The notes under the pieces were generated by a model. The model was not told where the DNA came from, ran no database searches, and was given only the letters and a program-made list of their open reading frames with translations. A stretch of 6,708 nt of DNA from an uncultured Planctomycetaceae bacterium (GTDB lineage: Bacteria; Planctomycetota; Planctomycetia; Planctomycetales; Planctomycetaceae): positions 1 to 6,708 of the forward strand of contig CAIXQV010000914.1 of assembly GCA_903921605.1 (NCBI GenBank). Reading direction: 5' to 3'. Position 1 is the first letter of the stretch. Each line of letters begins with the position of its first letter. Position numbers and translations under genes: made by a program. Shown here piece after piece: positions 1 through 6,494 of this stretch.

Positions 1-348
1 CAGATAGTCTTCAAGATTCGCACCAAGAGCGATGCCACGTGCTTCTTCGTTTCCCACGAGAATCTTAGTGAACACTCGAAAGATCGGGATCGTTTTCCGC
101 ACCCCTGCCAACTGACTCAGATCCGGCAGATCATTAAACGGAAAAGCGGACTTATCGTTGGTCACGATCTCCAGAGACTCTCGCTCACCCAGCATTTCCT
201 GCATCGCATCCAACTGCACGCGTGTCGCTGCAATCGCCTGCAACACGGCGACAACAGAGGCGACTCCACCAGCAATGCTGAGGACCGTTAATAGTGTTCT
301 CAGTGGACGCAGCCGGAGATTGTTCCAGGAGAAGCTCCACGGAATCAT
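1..348 (-). CDS. ABC transporter permease, FtsX/MacB-like (N-terminal part, cut by window edge)
   Basis: The frame is open from an ATG at 348 to base 1, giving 116 residues that begin [20 protein letters not shown]. This matches the usual start of FtsX/MacB/LolC-type permeases: a short amphipathic cytoplasmic segment rich in Asn, Leu and Arg, then a first membrane helix at about residues 19-41 (TVLSIAGGVASVVAVLQAIA). After it comes what looks like the beginning of the extracytoplasmic MacB core domain, with the segment LPDLSQLAGVRKTIPIF at about 73-89. The later membrane helices and the FtsX domain would lie beyond the window. The start overlaps the stop of the ATPase gene as ATGA, which strongly suggests translational coupling and a two-gene transporter. 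Family members move lipoproteins, peptides or drugs, or transmit mechanical signals; the substrate here cannot be told. The permease class is well supported, the exact subfamily is not. Confidence 0.88.
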   Translation of the reverse strand, partial: MIPWSFSWNNLRLRPLRTLLTVLSIAGGVASVVAVLQAIAATRVQLDAMQEMLGERESLEIVTNDKSAFPFNDLPDLSQLAGVRKTIPIFRVFTKILVGNEEARGIALGANLEDYL

Positions 349-1082
349 CCGTCGATCTCCAGTTTCAGAGCGGCCATCCATTCCGCATCAGTCCCAGGCC
401 GTCCATCATAGCGAATGCGACCATCCAGCAGGACAATCAGTCTATCCGCCTGCGACGCGACTCGAATATCGTGAGTCACGACCACGACCGTCTGCTGCCC
501 CGTGTGAGCCACATCACACAGCAGCCGAGTAATCTCGCGGCCTCGGACTGAATCCAGATTCCCCGTCGGCTCATCCGCCAGAATCAGGGAAGGATTTATC
601 ACAAGAGCCCGCGCGATCGCGACGCGTTGTTGCTCGCCACCTGACAGTTGAGAAGGAAGATGCCGCAGCCGATGCGATAAGCCGACTCGTTCCAGTTGCA
701 GAATCGCTCGCGGCTCGGCCTCTCGCGCTGAAACGCCGTCCAGAACTAATGGCAGCGTCACATTCTCAATCACACTCAACGTTGGGACGAGATTAAACGA
801 CTGAAACACAAAGCCGATTTTGCGCCGTCGCAGCAGCGTCAGCGTCTGATCATCCAGGTCGGCAACGTTTGCACCATCAATCCGAATCTCGCCGGATGTC
901 GGTGGTTCGATACCACCCATCACATGCAGCAGAGTACTCTTGCCCGATCCGCTGGGCCCCATGATCGCCACCATTTGACTGCGGGCAATGGAAAGCGAAA
1001 TATCCGTGAACGCATTAACGCCCGTTCCCTCGAGCTGGAACACCTTGGACAAGTTGCAGGCCTGGATCACATCGTCAGACAT
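345..1082 (-). CDS. ABC transporter ATP-binding protein, LolD/MacB family
   Basis: This is the cytoplasmic ATPase subunit (245 residues) that powers the permease encoded just downstream. All ABC motifs are present: Walker [10 protein letters not shown] at 42-50, Q-loop Gln at 94 (FVFQSFNL), signature [15 protein letters not shown] from 146, Walker [13 protein letters not shown] from 166, and H-loop His at 204 (VVTHD). The form [15 protein letters not shown] with DEPTGNLD is typical of the LolD/MacB/FtsE group, and the length is normal for that family. I chose the ATG at 1082; a TTG at 1100 would add six residues but has no ribosome-binding site and extends past the usual family start. An in-frame stop at 1104-1106 rules out anything longer. 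The gene stands 243 bases from the DUF1501 gene and probably has its own promoter. Lipoprotein release, macrolide or peptide export and envelope remodelling are all possible roles. Confidence 0.95.
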   Translation of the reverse strand: MSDDVIQACNLSKVFQLEGTGVNAFTDISLSIARSQMVAIMGPSGSGKSTLLHVMGGIEPPTSGEIRIDGANVADLDDQTLTLLRRRKIGFVFQSFNLVPTLSVIENVTLPLVLDGVSAREAEPRAILQLERVGLSHRLRHLPSQLSGGEQQRVAIARALVINPSLILADEPTGNLDSVRGREITRLLCDVAHTGQQTVVVVTHDIRVASQADRLIVLLDGRIRYDGRPGTDAEWMAALKLEIDG

Positions 1083-1219
1083 GTTCTCACATGCGTTCAA
1101 AATTCAGGCAATCAGATGCTTCACTGGCAGCAATCCGATCGGGAAGATTCTCATGAAACATCTCGGGGCAGTTTGATCAATTTCTTCCCTGAAAGACAAT
1201 CAGTTGTCCCGACGGATGG

Positions 1220-1269
1220 CACGAATCTATAAATCCGCAGCCTGAACGCATCCGAATCTTCACGAATCT
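1220..1269. repeat. Three short repeats CGAATCT upstream of the ABC genes
   Basis: The heptamer CGAATCT (AGATTCG on the coding strand of the ABC genes) occurs at 1222-1228, 1253-1259 and 1263-1269. The first and third copies extend to CACGAATCT and start 41 bases apart, about four helical turns. They lie in the non-coding gap upstream of the ABC ATPase and could be regulator-binding sites, although short repeats like this can arise by chance. Confidence 0.35.
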
Positions 1270-1272
1270 GGC

Positions 1273-1299
1273 GACTCTCAATTTTCACCGCTCAGAGTC
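1273..1299 (-). terminator. Weak stem-loop downstream of the DUF1501 gene
   Basis: On the minus strand GACTCT (1299-1294) can pair with AGAGTC (1278-1273) around a 15-base loop, about 27 bases after the DUF1501 stop. No run of T follows, so a role as an intrinsic terminator is doubtful. Its position at the end of an operon is the main argument for it. Confidence 0.25.
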
Positions 1300-1316
1300 T
1301 TTCACCGCTCGGAGTC
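1283..1316. repeat. 17-bp tandem duplication next to the DUF1501 stop codon
   Basis: Two adjacent copies of TTTCACCGCTCRGAGTC occupy 1283-1299 and 1300-1316 and differ at one base (A at 1294, G at 1311). The array begins ten bases after the stop codon of the DUF1501 gene. It looks like a local slippage duplication. I see no third full copy and no coding role. Confidence 0.8.
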
Positions 1317-1325
1317 TTAGTGCGT

Positions 1326-2783
1326 TTATGCAATCAATTCATCCACAACTTTCCCGTGCACGTCGGTCAGGCGGAAGTCTCGCCCCGCGTAGCGATACGT
1401 AAACTTCTCGTGATCGAATCCGATCAGTTTCAGAATCGTGGCATGAAGGTCGTGAACATGAACCGGCTTCTCGACGGCTTTGAAACCAAATTCATCTGTG
1501 GCCCCATGAACGTAGCCACCCTTGACTCCACCGCCAGCCATCCAGGTTGTGAATCCCCAGTGGTTGTGGTCGCGGCCGTTGATCTTGCCGGCATTGGCAC
1601 CTTGCTTAGGAAGTTCCACGACTGGTGTTCTTCCAAACTCGCCGCCCCAGATGATCAACGTTTCTTCCAGCATTCCACGTTGCTTCAGGTCGGTCAACAG
1701 AGCGCCGATGGCCTGATCACATTGTTTGGCCAGTCGACGATGATTGACTTCAATATCATCATGATTGTCCCACGGCTGGCCTTCGCCGTGCCAGACCTGC
1801 ACAAAGCGAACGCCGCGTTCAATCAACCGGCGAGCAATCAGAATCTGCCGAGCCTGAACCCCGTCGCCATACATTTCGCGGATATGCTTGGGCTCACGGC
1901 TAACATCGAAGGCATCGGCCGCTTCAGTCTGCATGCGGAAAGCCAGTTCGAACGATTGGATTCGAGCTTCCAACTGTGAATCGCCGGGACGTTCCTCAAG
2001 ATGCTTCTTGTTGAGACCTCTTAATAGCTGCAGTTGAGCCGCCTGTTCCGATCGATTGACTCGGTCGTTGCGAATATTCTCAATCAGCTTTTCAATCTCG
2101 GTATGTTTGGTGTCGATGTACGTGCCCTGAAAGACACCCGGGAGAAATCCGCTCTGCCAGTTCTGTGACTCCTGAATCGGATAGCCGCCGGGACACATCG
2201 CCACAAACGCCGGCATGTTCTCATTCTCTGTACCCAATCCGTAAGTCAGCCACGAACCCATGCTCGGCCGAACAAGCCGCGCTTCGCCGCAGTTCATCAG
2301 CAACAGAGATGGTTCATGATTAGGCACATCCGCATGCATGGAATTAATAATGGCCATGTCGTCGACATGCTGTGCTGTATGATGAAACAGCTCACTGACC
2401 TGAATTCCGCTTTCACCGTAACGACGAAAACGAAACGGTGATGGAAACAGTGCCCCCGTGGGACGTTCAGTACTGAGATTTCCCGCCGAAATTGATTCGC
2501 CACCACGACGCTGAAGTTCGGGCTTCGGATCAAAGGTATCCACATGCGATGGCCCGCCGTTCATAAACAGGTGAATCACATGTTTAATCTTCGACGGAAA
2601 CTGGGCCGGCTTTGGCGACATCGGATTGAGAGCCGCCTCAGGAAACGGTGAGGCCTGCACGGAACGGTCATTGAGAAAACCGGTCATGGCCAACGCACCG
2701 AAACCCATGCCGCAACGCGACAACATTCCTCGTCGTCCCACCGCAATCGCTGACTGTGGGTCTGCTTCTGAAAACGTATGCAT
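1326..2783 (-). CDS. DUF1501 family protein with Tat-like signal
   Basis: This 485-residue protein belongs to the DUF1501 family, which has an alkaline-phosphatase/sulfatase-like fold and is greatly expanded in planctomycetes. Its N-terminus has a twin-arginine-like signal, GRRGMLSRCGMGFGALAM at 16-33, so export as a folded protein by Tat is likely. Family hallmarks follow in order: HVIHLFMNGGPSHVDTFDPK at 68-87, NHEPSLLLMNCGE from 155, RPSMGSWLTYGLG from 172, WHGEGQPWDNHDD from 331, GGEFGRTP at 380-387, GRDHNHWGF from 403, and PVHVHDLHATILKLIG near 441. The Asp and His residues of these motifs are plausible metal ligands by analogy with the fold. It follows the PSCyt1/DUF1549/DUF1553 gene after 20 bases, so the two are probably one operon; this pairing recurs throughout planctomycetes. 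Start choice: the ATG at 2783 has a GGGGTG site just upstream, while a GTG at 2798 would add five residues. The substrate is unknown. A second in-frame TAA lies three codons after the stop. Confidence 0.95.
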   Translation of the reverse strand: MHTFSEADPQSAIAVGRRGMLSRCGMGFGALAMTGFLNDRSVQASPFPEAALNPMSPKPAQFPSKIKHVIHLFMNGGPSHVDTFDPKPELQRRGGESISAGNLSTERPTGALFPSPFRFRRYGESGIQVSELFHHTAQHVDDMAIINSMHADVPNHEPSLLLMNCGEARLVRPSMGSWLTYGLGTENENMPAFVAMCPGGYPIQESQNWQSGFLPGVFQGTYIDTKHTEIEKLIENIRNDRVNRSEQAAQLQLLRGLNKKHLEERPGDSQLEARIQSFELAFRMQTEAADAFDVSREPKHIREMYGDGVQARQILIARRLIERGVRFVQVWHGEGQPWDNHDDIEVNHRRLAKQCDQAIGALLTDLKQRGMLEETLIIWGGEFGRTPVVELPKQGANAGKINGRDHNHWGFTTWMAGGGVKGGYVHGATDEFGFKAVEKPVHVHDLHATILKLIGFDHEKFTYRYAGRDFRLTDVHGKVVDELIA

Positions 2784-2787
2784 AAAA

Positions 2788-2793
2788 CACCCC
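2788..2793 (-). promoter_or_regulatory. Shine-Dalgarno-like site for the DUF1501 gene
   Basis: GGGGTG on the minus strand lies four bases before the ATG at 2783 and matches GAGGTG at five of six positions. No comparable site stands before the alternative GTG at 2798. This favours the ATG as the start. Confidence 0.4.
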
Positions 2794-2803
2794 GACACAG
2801 ATT

Positions 2804-5455
2804 CTAGTCCACAAAAACAAATTCATTGGTCAACAATAAAGCCTGAGCCAACTGAGCCCATGCGTCTAATCGACTGGCTCCCGGCTGGTCCCGGAAATCA
2901 TCTTCGGAATTCCAGCCGCGGAGAACTTTGCCGTCGACCGATTGAGTGATCATAAATTTCGAACGGAACGAATCGTGGCTCTCGTCGACTCGACAATCCA
3001 CGACAAAATCGATCGACTCACCAGCACGAATATCGAACGGTGCCGCAGCAACAGGCGACGTGGCATTCTCCGCCACGACGTCCTGCAGGATGCCCAGGCG
3101 TGAATTGACAACTCGCAATCGCACGCCGTCGCCCATTTCCTGTTCATGGCCTATCACGCCATTGACTGCAACTCGACAATCGACTTCCGATGTCCACCGT
3201 CGCACGGCACAAAAGGAGAGTCCGTGCCCCGCATGCCCGCCGGATTTATTGAGCGTTGCCCAGCCTAATTTGCCATCAGGCAGATCTTTACCACCCTGCC
3301 ACTTCCCTTCGCCAGCAAATGGGAAGACCGTAAAGGCCGTCAGAGATTTCGACGCTTCGTCGAAGGTGCCGTAGCCGTACGACCAGCCGGGCAAGCCGCC
3401 GCCAATGTCCTGTTTCGCCTGAATCGCTGTGACGAAAGCTGTCAGCTCGGTCAGTTCTGTCTCTGAGGGTTCTCGCTGGAGCACATGAAGAAACAGCTGT
3501 CGAATTCGGGCACCCTGGCCATCCGCGGAGCTCACATCTTTTGTCTGTTCCGCAATATCCACAGCGCGATTCATCACGAAGGGATTGTTGAGCTGAAACA
3601 AGGCCTGTTGAGGAACGGTCGTTTCAAATCGTCGAGGAGCGTGGTTGTCCGGGTTTGGCAGGTCGAATGTTCGGAAAAGTCCGGGCAGGTTCTGGCGATC
3701 AATTCTGGCGTAAATCGTCCGGCGCAGGATATTGGCATCTGCCGCGATGTCCGCCGACTTGCCGCCGATCGTGCGATCCATTTTCCCGGAGACAGCCAAA
3801 ATCGCATCGCGCTGCGCTTCGAAGTCGAGACGACTACGATGCATGCGAGCGTACAAGCGGTTCTCCGGATCTGCTTTCTCTGCATCCGGCCTGCGATCGG
3901 ATTTCTGCTGCCAGGTGTTTGACGTCACGATGTGCCGAATCAGAGCTTTCTGCGACCAGCCGTGCTTCACAAAATAGTCGGTCAGATAATCCAGCAGTTG
4001 CGGATGAGTGGGTGGGAATGTTCGGACACCAAAGTCGCTTGGCGAATCGACAAGACCTTTCCCGAACAAGTGCATCCAGATTCGGTTCACGGCCACTCGC
4101 CCCGTCAACGGGTTTGCCGATGATGCGATCGCACCGGCCAATTCCAGTCGTCCGCTACCATCCTTGAAAGGTTCGGCATTCGGGCCTGACAGGGCAGTAA
4201 AGAATCTTCGAGGAACCTGAGGACCATGATTGTGAGGCTGACCTCGCACAAAGATCACCGGCTCCACAGGCTGCGGACGATCAACCAGACGTAACGTGGA
4301 CGGTTCATTCTTCGGTTCATCAGACGAAGCAAACACGCCGTACAAAGAGTAATAGTCGGCCGTCGGGATCGGATCAAACTTATGGTCGTGACAACGAGCA
4401 CACGATGCCGTGAGTCCTAACATTCCTCGACTGACCACGTCAATGCGATCATCAATGATGTCTGGGGTGTTGTTGAGAAACCGACGGCCCAGAGTCAGAT
4501 ACCCCATGGCTGCCAATTGAGCGGGATCCTCTGAACCGGGCATGCGATCTGCTGCCAGCTGACGCTTCAGGAACTCATCGTAGGGCATGTCGTTGTTCAG
4601 CGAATTAACGACCCATTCACGGTATCGCCAGGCATCCGGATATTCTCGATCTTCTGTAAAGACATAACCCTTGGTGTCAGAGTATCGTGACACATCCAGC
4701 CAGTACCGTCCCCAGCGTTCGCCGTACTGTGGCGAAGCCAGCAAACGATCAACGTACGCGGACTTCCATTCTCTAAGTTGTCCTGCTGCTTCGGCCTGTT
4801 CTGCTGCTGTGAGATCGGCGAACTCAGGCGGAAGCCCTGTCAAAGCAAACGACAATCGTCGCACGACCACCTTGGCAGAGGCGGGCTGAGATCGCTCAAG
4901 ATTCTTTTGGGCCAGAGCCTGATCGATAAAAAAATCGACCGGATGCTCTCCCTCATGAACAGTTGTTAGATCTGGTGACTGAACTGGCTGGAACGCCCAG
5001 TGCTCCCGCCATTTCTCCGCTCTGCGCCGTGCTTCTGTTTCAAGATCGGAAGACTCGGGCCAAACAGCTCCATCGGCAATCCATTTTTGCACGGCTGCAA
5101 TTTCAGCGTCTGACAATTTCTTTGAAGGAGGCATCGCGATGTCGTCCTTCGAATGCTCCAGCACTTTCGCGATGCGACTTTCAGCCGGGTTTCCCGGAAC
5201 AACCAGCGGAGCATCACTCGCCTTGCCCTGCAGGAGATCGTTCCGTCGATCCAGCCTCACGCCGTTTTCCTGCTTTGCTCCACCATGGCATTCGACGCAA
5301 CGATCGAGCAGCAGAGGCCTAATATTGGTCTCAAAGAAATCACCTCGCTCATCGGCGTACGTAGCCTTACCGGCACACTGTGCCAGCGTCATAAGCACGA
5401 CAACCGACCAGAGAGAAAAATGGAGACCGCGTTGGGAGCGAATTTGAATTATCAT
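2804..5455 (-). CDS. Secreted PSCyt1-DUF1549-DUF1553 cytochrome-like protein
   Basis: This 883-residue multidomain protein is of a type almost diagnostic for planctomycetes and relatives. A Sec signal peptide (hydrophobic core about 12-26) is followed by a PSCyt1 cytochrome c domain at about 37-135, with haem-attachment motif CVECH at 53-57 and a likely axial Met at 108 (AMPPS). DUF1549 (PSCyt2) spans about 171-381 and ends with a second motif, CARCH, at 352-356. DUF1553 (PSD1) starts near 430 (GSGRLELAGAIASSANPLTG) and runs to about 682. A further domain of about 165 residues is then inserted, and the family's usual C-terminal helix (AWAQLAQALLLTNEFVFVD) closes the protein at 865-883. The linker between DUF1549 and DUF1553 seems unusually short. 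It probably binds two haems and works with the DUF1501 protein encoded next, but the reaction is unknown. Start: ATG at 5455 gives a compact signal peptide; GTG at 5482 would add nine residues. Neither has a ribosome-binding site. Confidence 0.95.
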   Translation of the reverse strand: MIIQIRSQRGLHFSLWSVVVLMTLAQCAGKATYADERGDFFETNIRPLLLDRCVECHGGAKQENGVRLDRRNDLLQGKASDAPLVVPGNPAESRIAKVLEHSKDDIAMPPSKKLSDAEIAAVQKWIADGAVWPESSDLETEARRRAEKWREHWAFQPVQSPDLTTVHEGEHPVDFFIDQALAQKNLERSQPASAKVVVRRLSFALTGLPPEFADLTAAEQAEAAGQLREWKSAYVDRLLASPQYGERWGRYWLDVSRYSDTKGYVFTEDREYPDAWRYREWVVNSLNNDMPYDEFLKRQLAADRMPGSEDPAQLAAMGYLTLGRRFLNNTPDIIDDRIDVVSRGMLGLTASCARCHDHKFDPIPTADYYSLYGVFASSDEPKNEPSTLRLVDRPQPVEPVIFVRGQPHNHGPQVPRRFFTALSGPNAEPFKDGSGRLELAGAIASSANPLTGRVAVNRIWMHLFGKGLVDSPSDFGVRTFPPTHPQLLDYLTDYFVKHGWSQKALIRHIVTSNTWQQKSDRRPDAEKADPENRLYARMHRSRLDFEAQRDAILAVSGKMDRTIGGKSADIAADANILRRTIYARIDRQNLPGLFRTFDLPNPDNHAPRRFETTVPQQALFQLNNPFVMNRAVDIAEQTKDVSSADGQGARIRQLFLHVLQREPSETELTELTAFVTAIQAKQDIGGGLPGWSYGYGTFDEASKSLTAFTVFPFAGEGKWQGGKDLPDGKLGWATLNKSGGHAGHGLSFCAVRRWTSEVDCRVAVNGVIGHEQEMGDGVRLRVVNSRLGILQDVVAENATSPVAAAPFDIRAGESIDFVVDCRVDESHDSFRSKFMITQSVDGKVLRGWNSEDDFRDQPGASRLDAWAQLAQALLLTNEFVFVD

Positions 5456-5726
5456 GAGCTTGAGCCCGAACTGGTGTTCCACATCAGCGTCGAGGCTTCA
5501 TGTGGCACTTTTCATTCGATTGTTGAGCGAGCATTGGACCGGCTGATCCGGAAACCAACGTCGATTGCTTGACTGTGCAGGAAGGAATTTGCAGGCGGGT
5601 GAGATCCTCTGGGCTGGGCACAGCCACTTCCCGGAGACTCTCCTGTCCACAGGAATCGTATCTGAAGAGTTCGCCGGGACCCGTCCAGAATTGGCGACTA
5701 TGGCAGATTCTCAGGGGAAGAACGCC
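5456..5726 (-). promoter_or_regulatory. Non-coding gap, probable promoter region of the DUF1549/DUF1501 operon
   Basis: These 271 bases separate the lipoprotein stop from the start of the large gene. I find no convincing minus-strand gene here, and the plus-strand open frames that cross it run antisense into the neighbouring genes. The promoter of the two-gene operon is expected here, but I see no strong -35/-10 pair. Besides the dyad at 5641-5654 there is a small hairpin, GGCTG-GGCA-CAGCC, at 5612-5625 with no T-run after it on either strand. Confidence 0.4.
5641..5654. repeat. Perfect dyad TCCTGT-CC-ACAGGA
   Basis: Six-base arms pair perfectly around a two-base centre. The loop is too small for a stable hairpin, so a binding site for a dimeric protein is the likelier role if it has one. 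It lies about 185 bases upstream of the large gene's start. Confidence 0.35.
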
Positions 5727-6149
5727 TTATTCAACGGTTTTCCCGTCGGCAGTATTCACAATCACAAGCCGATGACCGTCCACGTCGTATTGATAGTCGA
5801 GTCCGCTGGGAAGAACCGGCAGCCGAATGTTATTCGCCGCAATGACCTGAGTCATGAATTCGTCGTGCGATTTCGGGAATCGTCCTTCATTGGCGTTGAA
5901 GATATTCAGTGCATGCTCGATGGCCAGCATCGGGAGTTCCACTCTGGCCTTCTTCAGGATCTCCAGAGGCCCTGTGATCGGATCGGTGACTTTCGCATCC
6001 AGCGTGACGACTTCTTTTCCGGCCTTCTGATCAAACTCGCCAATCTCAGCGGGTTTTGGAGGAGCACTGGGCTGCTGAGCAGCGGGCTCTGAAACATCCA
6101 TGCAACCGACGAACAGAAGACTCAACGCAAAAGCTCTCAGACAGGACAT
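5727..6149 (-). CDS. Small predicted lipoprotein with a conserved planctomycete core
   Basis: This is a 140-residue protein of unknown function. It begins MSCLRAFALSLLFVGC: a short charged and hydrophobic signal with a lipobox-like FVGC whose Cys16 would be lipidated, so it is probably anchored to a membrane. Phe at -3 is not the commonest lipobox residue. Residues 17-37 form a Pro/Ala/Gln-rich flexible linker. The core, about 65-132, has a helix (ARVELPMLAIEHALNIFNAN), then EGRFPKSHDEFM, NNIRLPVLPSGLDYQYD and a final strand HRLVIVN. I remember similar cores in many planctomycete hypothetical proteins. The helix, then G-R-F-P, then LPxGxxYxYD, also resembles the C-terminal part of type II secretion pseudopilins, but the pilin N-terminal helix is absent. 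The ATG at 6149 is chosen because it places the signal correctly; a TTG at 6206 would add 19 unlikely residues. It may be transcribed alone, with long gaps on both sides. Confidence 0.82.
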   Translation of the reverse strand: MSCLRAFALSLLFVGCMDVSEPAAQQPSAPPKPAEIGEFDQKAGKEVVTLDAKVTDPITGPLEILKKARVELPMLAIEHALNIFNANEGRFPKSHDEFMTQVIAANNIRLPVLPSGLDYQYDVDGHRLVIVNTADGKTVE

Positions 6150-6246
6150 AAACGTAGACTCACGGCATGAGCGAATCGCGGATGTCGGGAAGAGCCCGTC
6201 ATCCAAACCGATGATGCACCCACTTCGATCTCGCCGTCTCGCAGAC

Positions 6247-6283
6247 CGAATTCAATTCGTATGCAGACAGCAGCGTGATCACG
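6247..6283. repeat. Two neighbouring perfect dyads upstream of the lipoprotein gene
   Basis: CGAATT-C-AATTCG occupies 6247-6259 and CGTGATCACG occupies 6274-6283, with 14 bases between them. They lie about 100-135 bases upstream of the lipoprotein ATG, where operators could sit. The two sites do not share a sequence, so they would not be bound by the same protein. Confidence 0.35.
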
Positions 6284-6423
6284 GGTTCGGTTCGGCGGAG
6301 ATCTTACAAAACCTTATGGCGATTCAACAGCGGGAGCCACCACATACTGCGTTGGCGGGAGTGGCTACGGATCCCTGCAGGCCCTTACTTCCGAAAGATT
6401 TGGAGCCGGTCCGCGAAGTCCCG

Positions 6424-6446
6424 CTCAGCAAGCGAGACCTGCTGAG
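6424..6446 (-). terminator. Stem-loop downstream of the cysteine-tail gene
   Basis: CTCAGCA (6424-6430) and TGCTGAG (6440-6446) form a perfect 7-bp stem with a 9-base loop, about 50 bases after the stop of the upstream gene. It could end or protect that transcript. No T-run follows on the minus strand, so intrinsic termination is uncertain. Confidence 0.3.
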
Positions 6447-6494
6447 TTCCGCGACTAAATCCTGCGAAGGCAACCCTTCACCGAATCGCGGCAT

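Larger units (their letters stand above)
6150..6494 (-). other. 345-base non-coding stretch upstream of the lipoprotein gene
   Basis: I see no believable gene here on either strand. It should hold the 3' end of the cysteine-tail gene's transcript and the promoter of the lipoprotein gene. Identifiable structure is limited to a stem-loop at 6424-6446 and two perfect dyads, CGTGATCACG at 6274-6283 and CGAATT-C-AATTCG at 6247-6259. A short direct repeat (GGTTC GGTTC) lies at 6284-6293. No clear -35/-10 pair is visible. Confidence 0.5.

Noticed and set aside
1083..1100. TTG at 1100 as the start of the ABC ATPase
   Set aside because: There is no ribosome-binding site before it, and the ATG at 1082 places the N-terminus where the LolD/MacB family usually begins.
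1320..1979. A 219-codon plus-strand open frame
   Set aside because: It lies fully antisense to the DUF1501 coding sequence, whose family motifs are unmistakable. The antisense translation shows no recognisable domain.
3655..4167. A 170-codon plus-strand frame inside the large gene
   Set aside because: It is antisense to the DUF1549/DUF1553 coding sequence and has an Arg/Ser-rich translation typical of shadows.
5612..5625. Hairpin GGCTG-GGCA-CAGCC as terminator of the lipoprotein gene
   Set aside because: The stem is only five base pairs, lies about 100 bases past the stop, and has no T-run on the relevant side.
5565..6092. A 175-codon plus-strand open frame
   Set aside because: It is mostly antisense to the small lipoprotein gene, whose minus-strand product has a signal, linker and ordered core. 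No family features are seen in the plus-strand translation.
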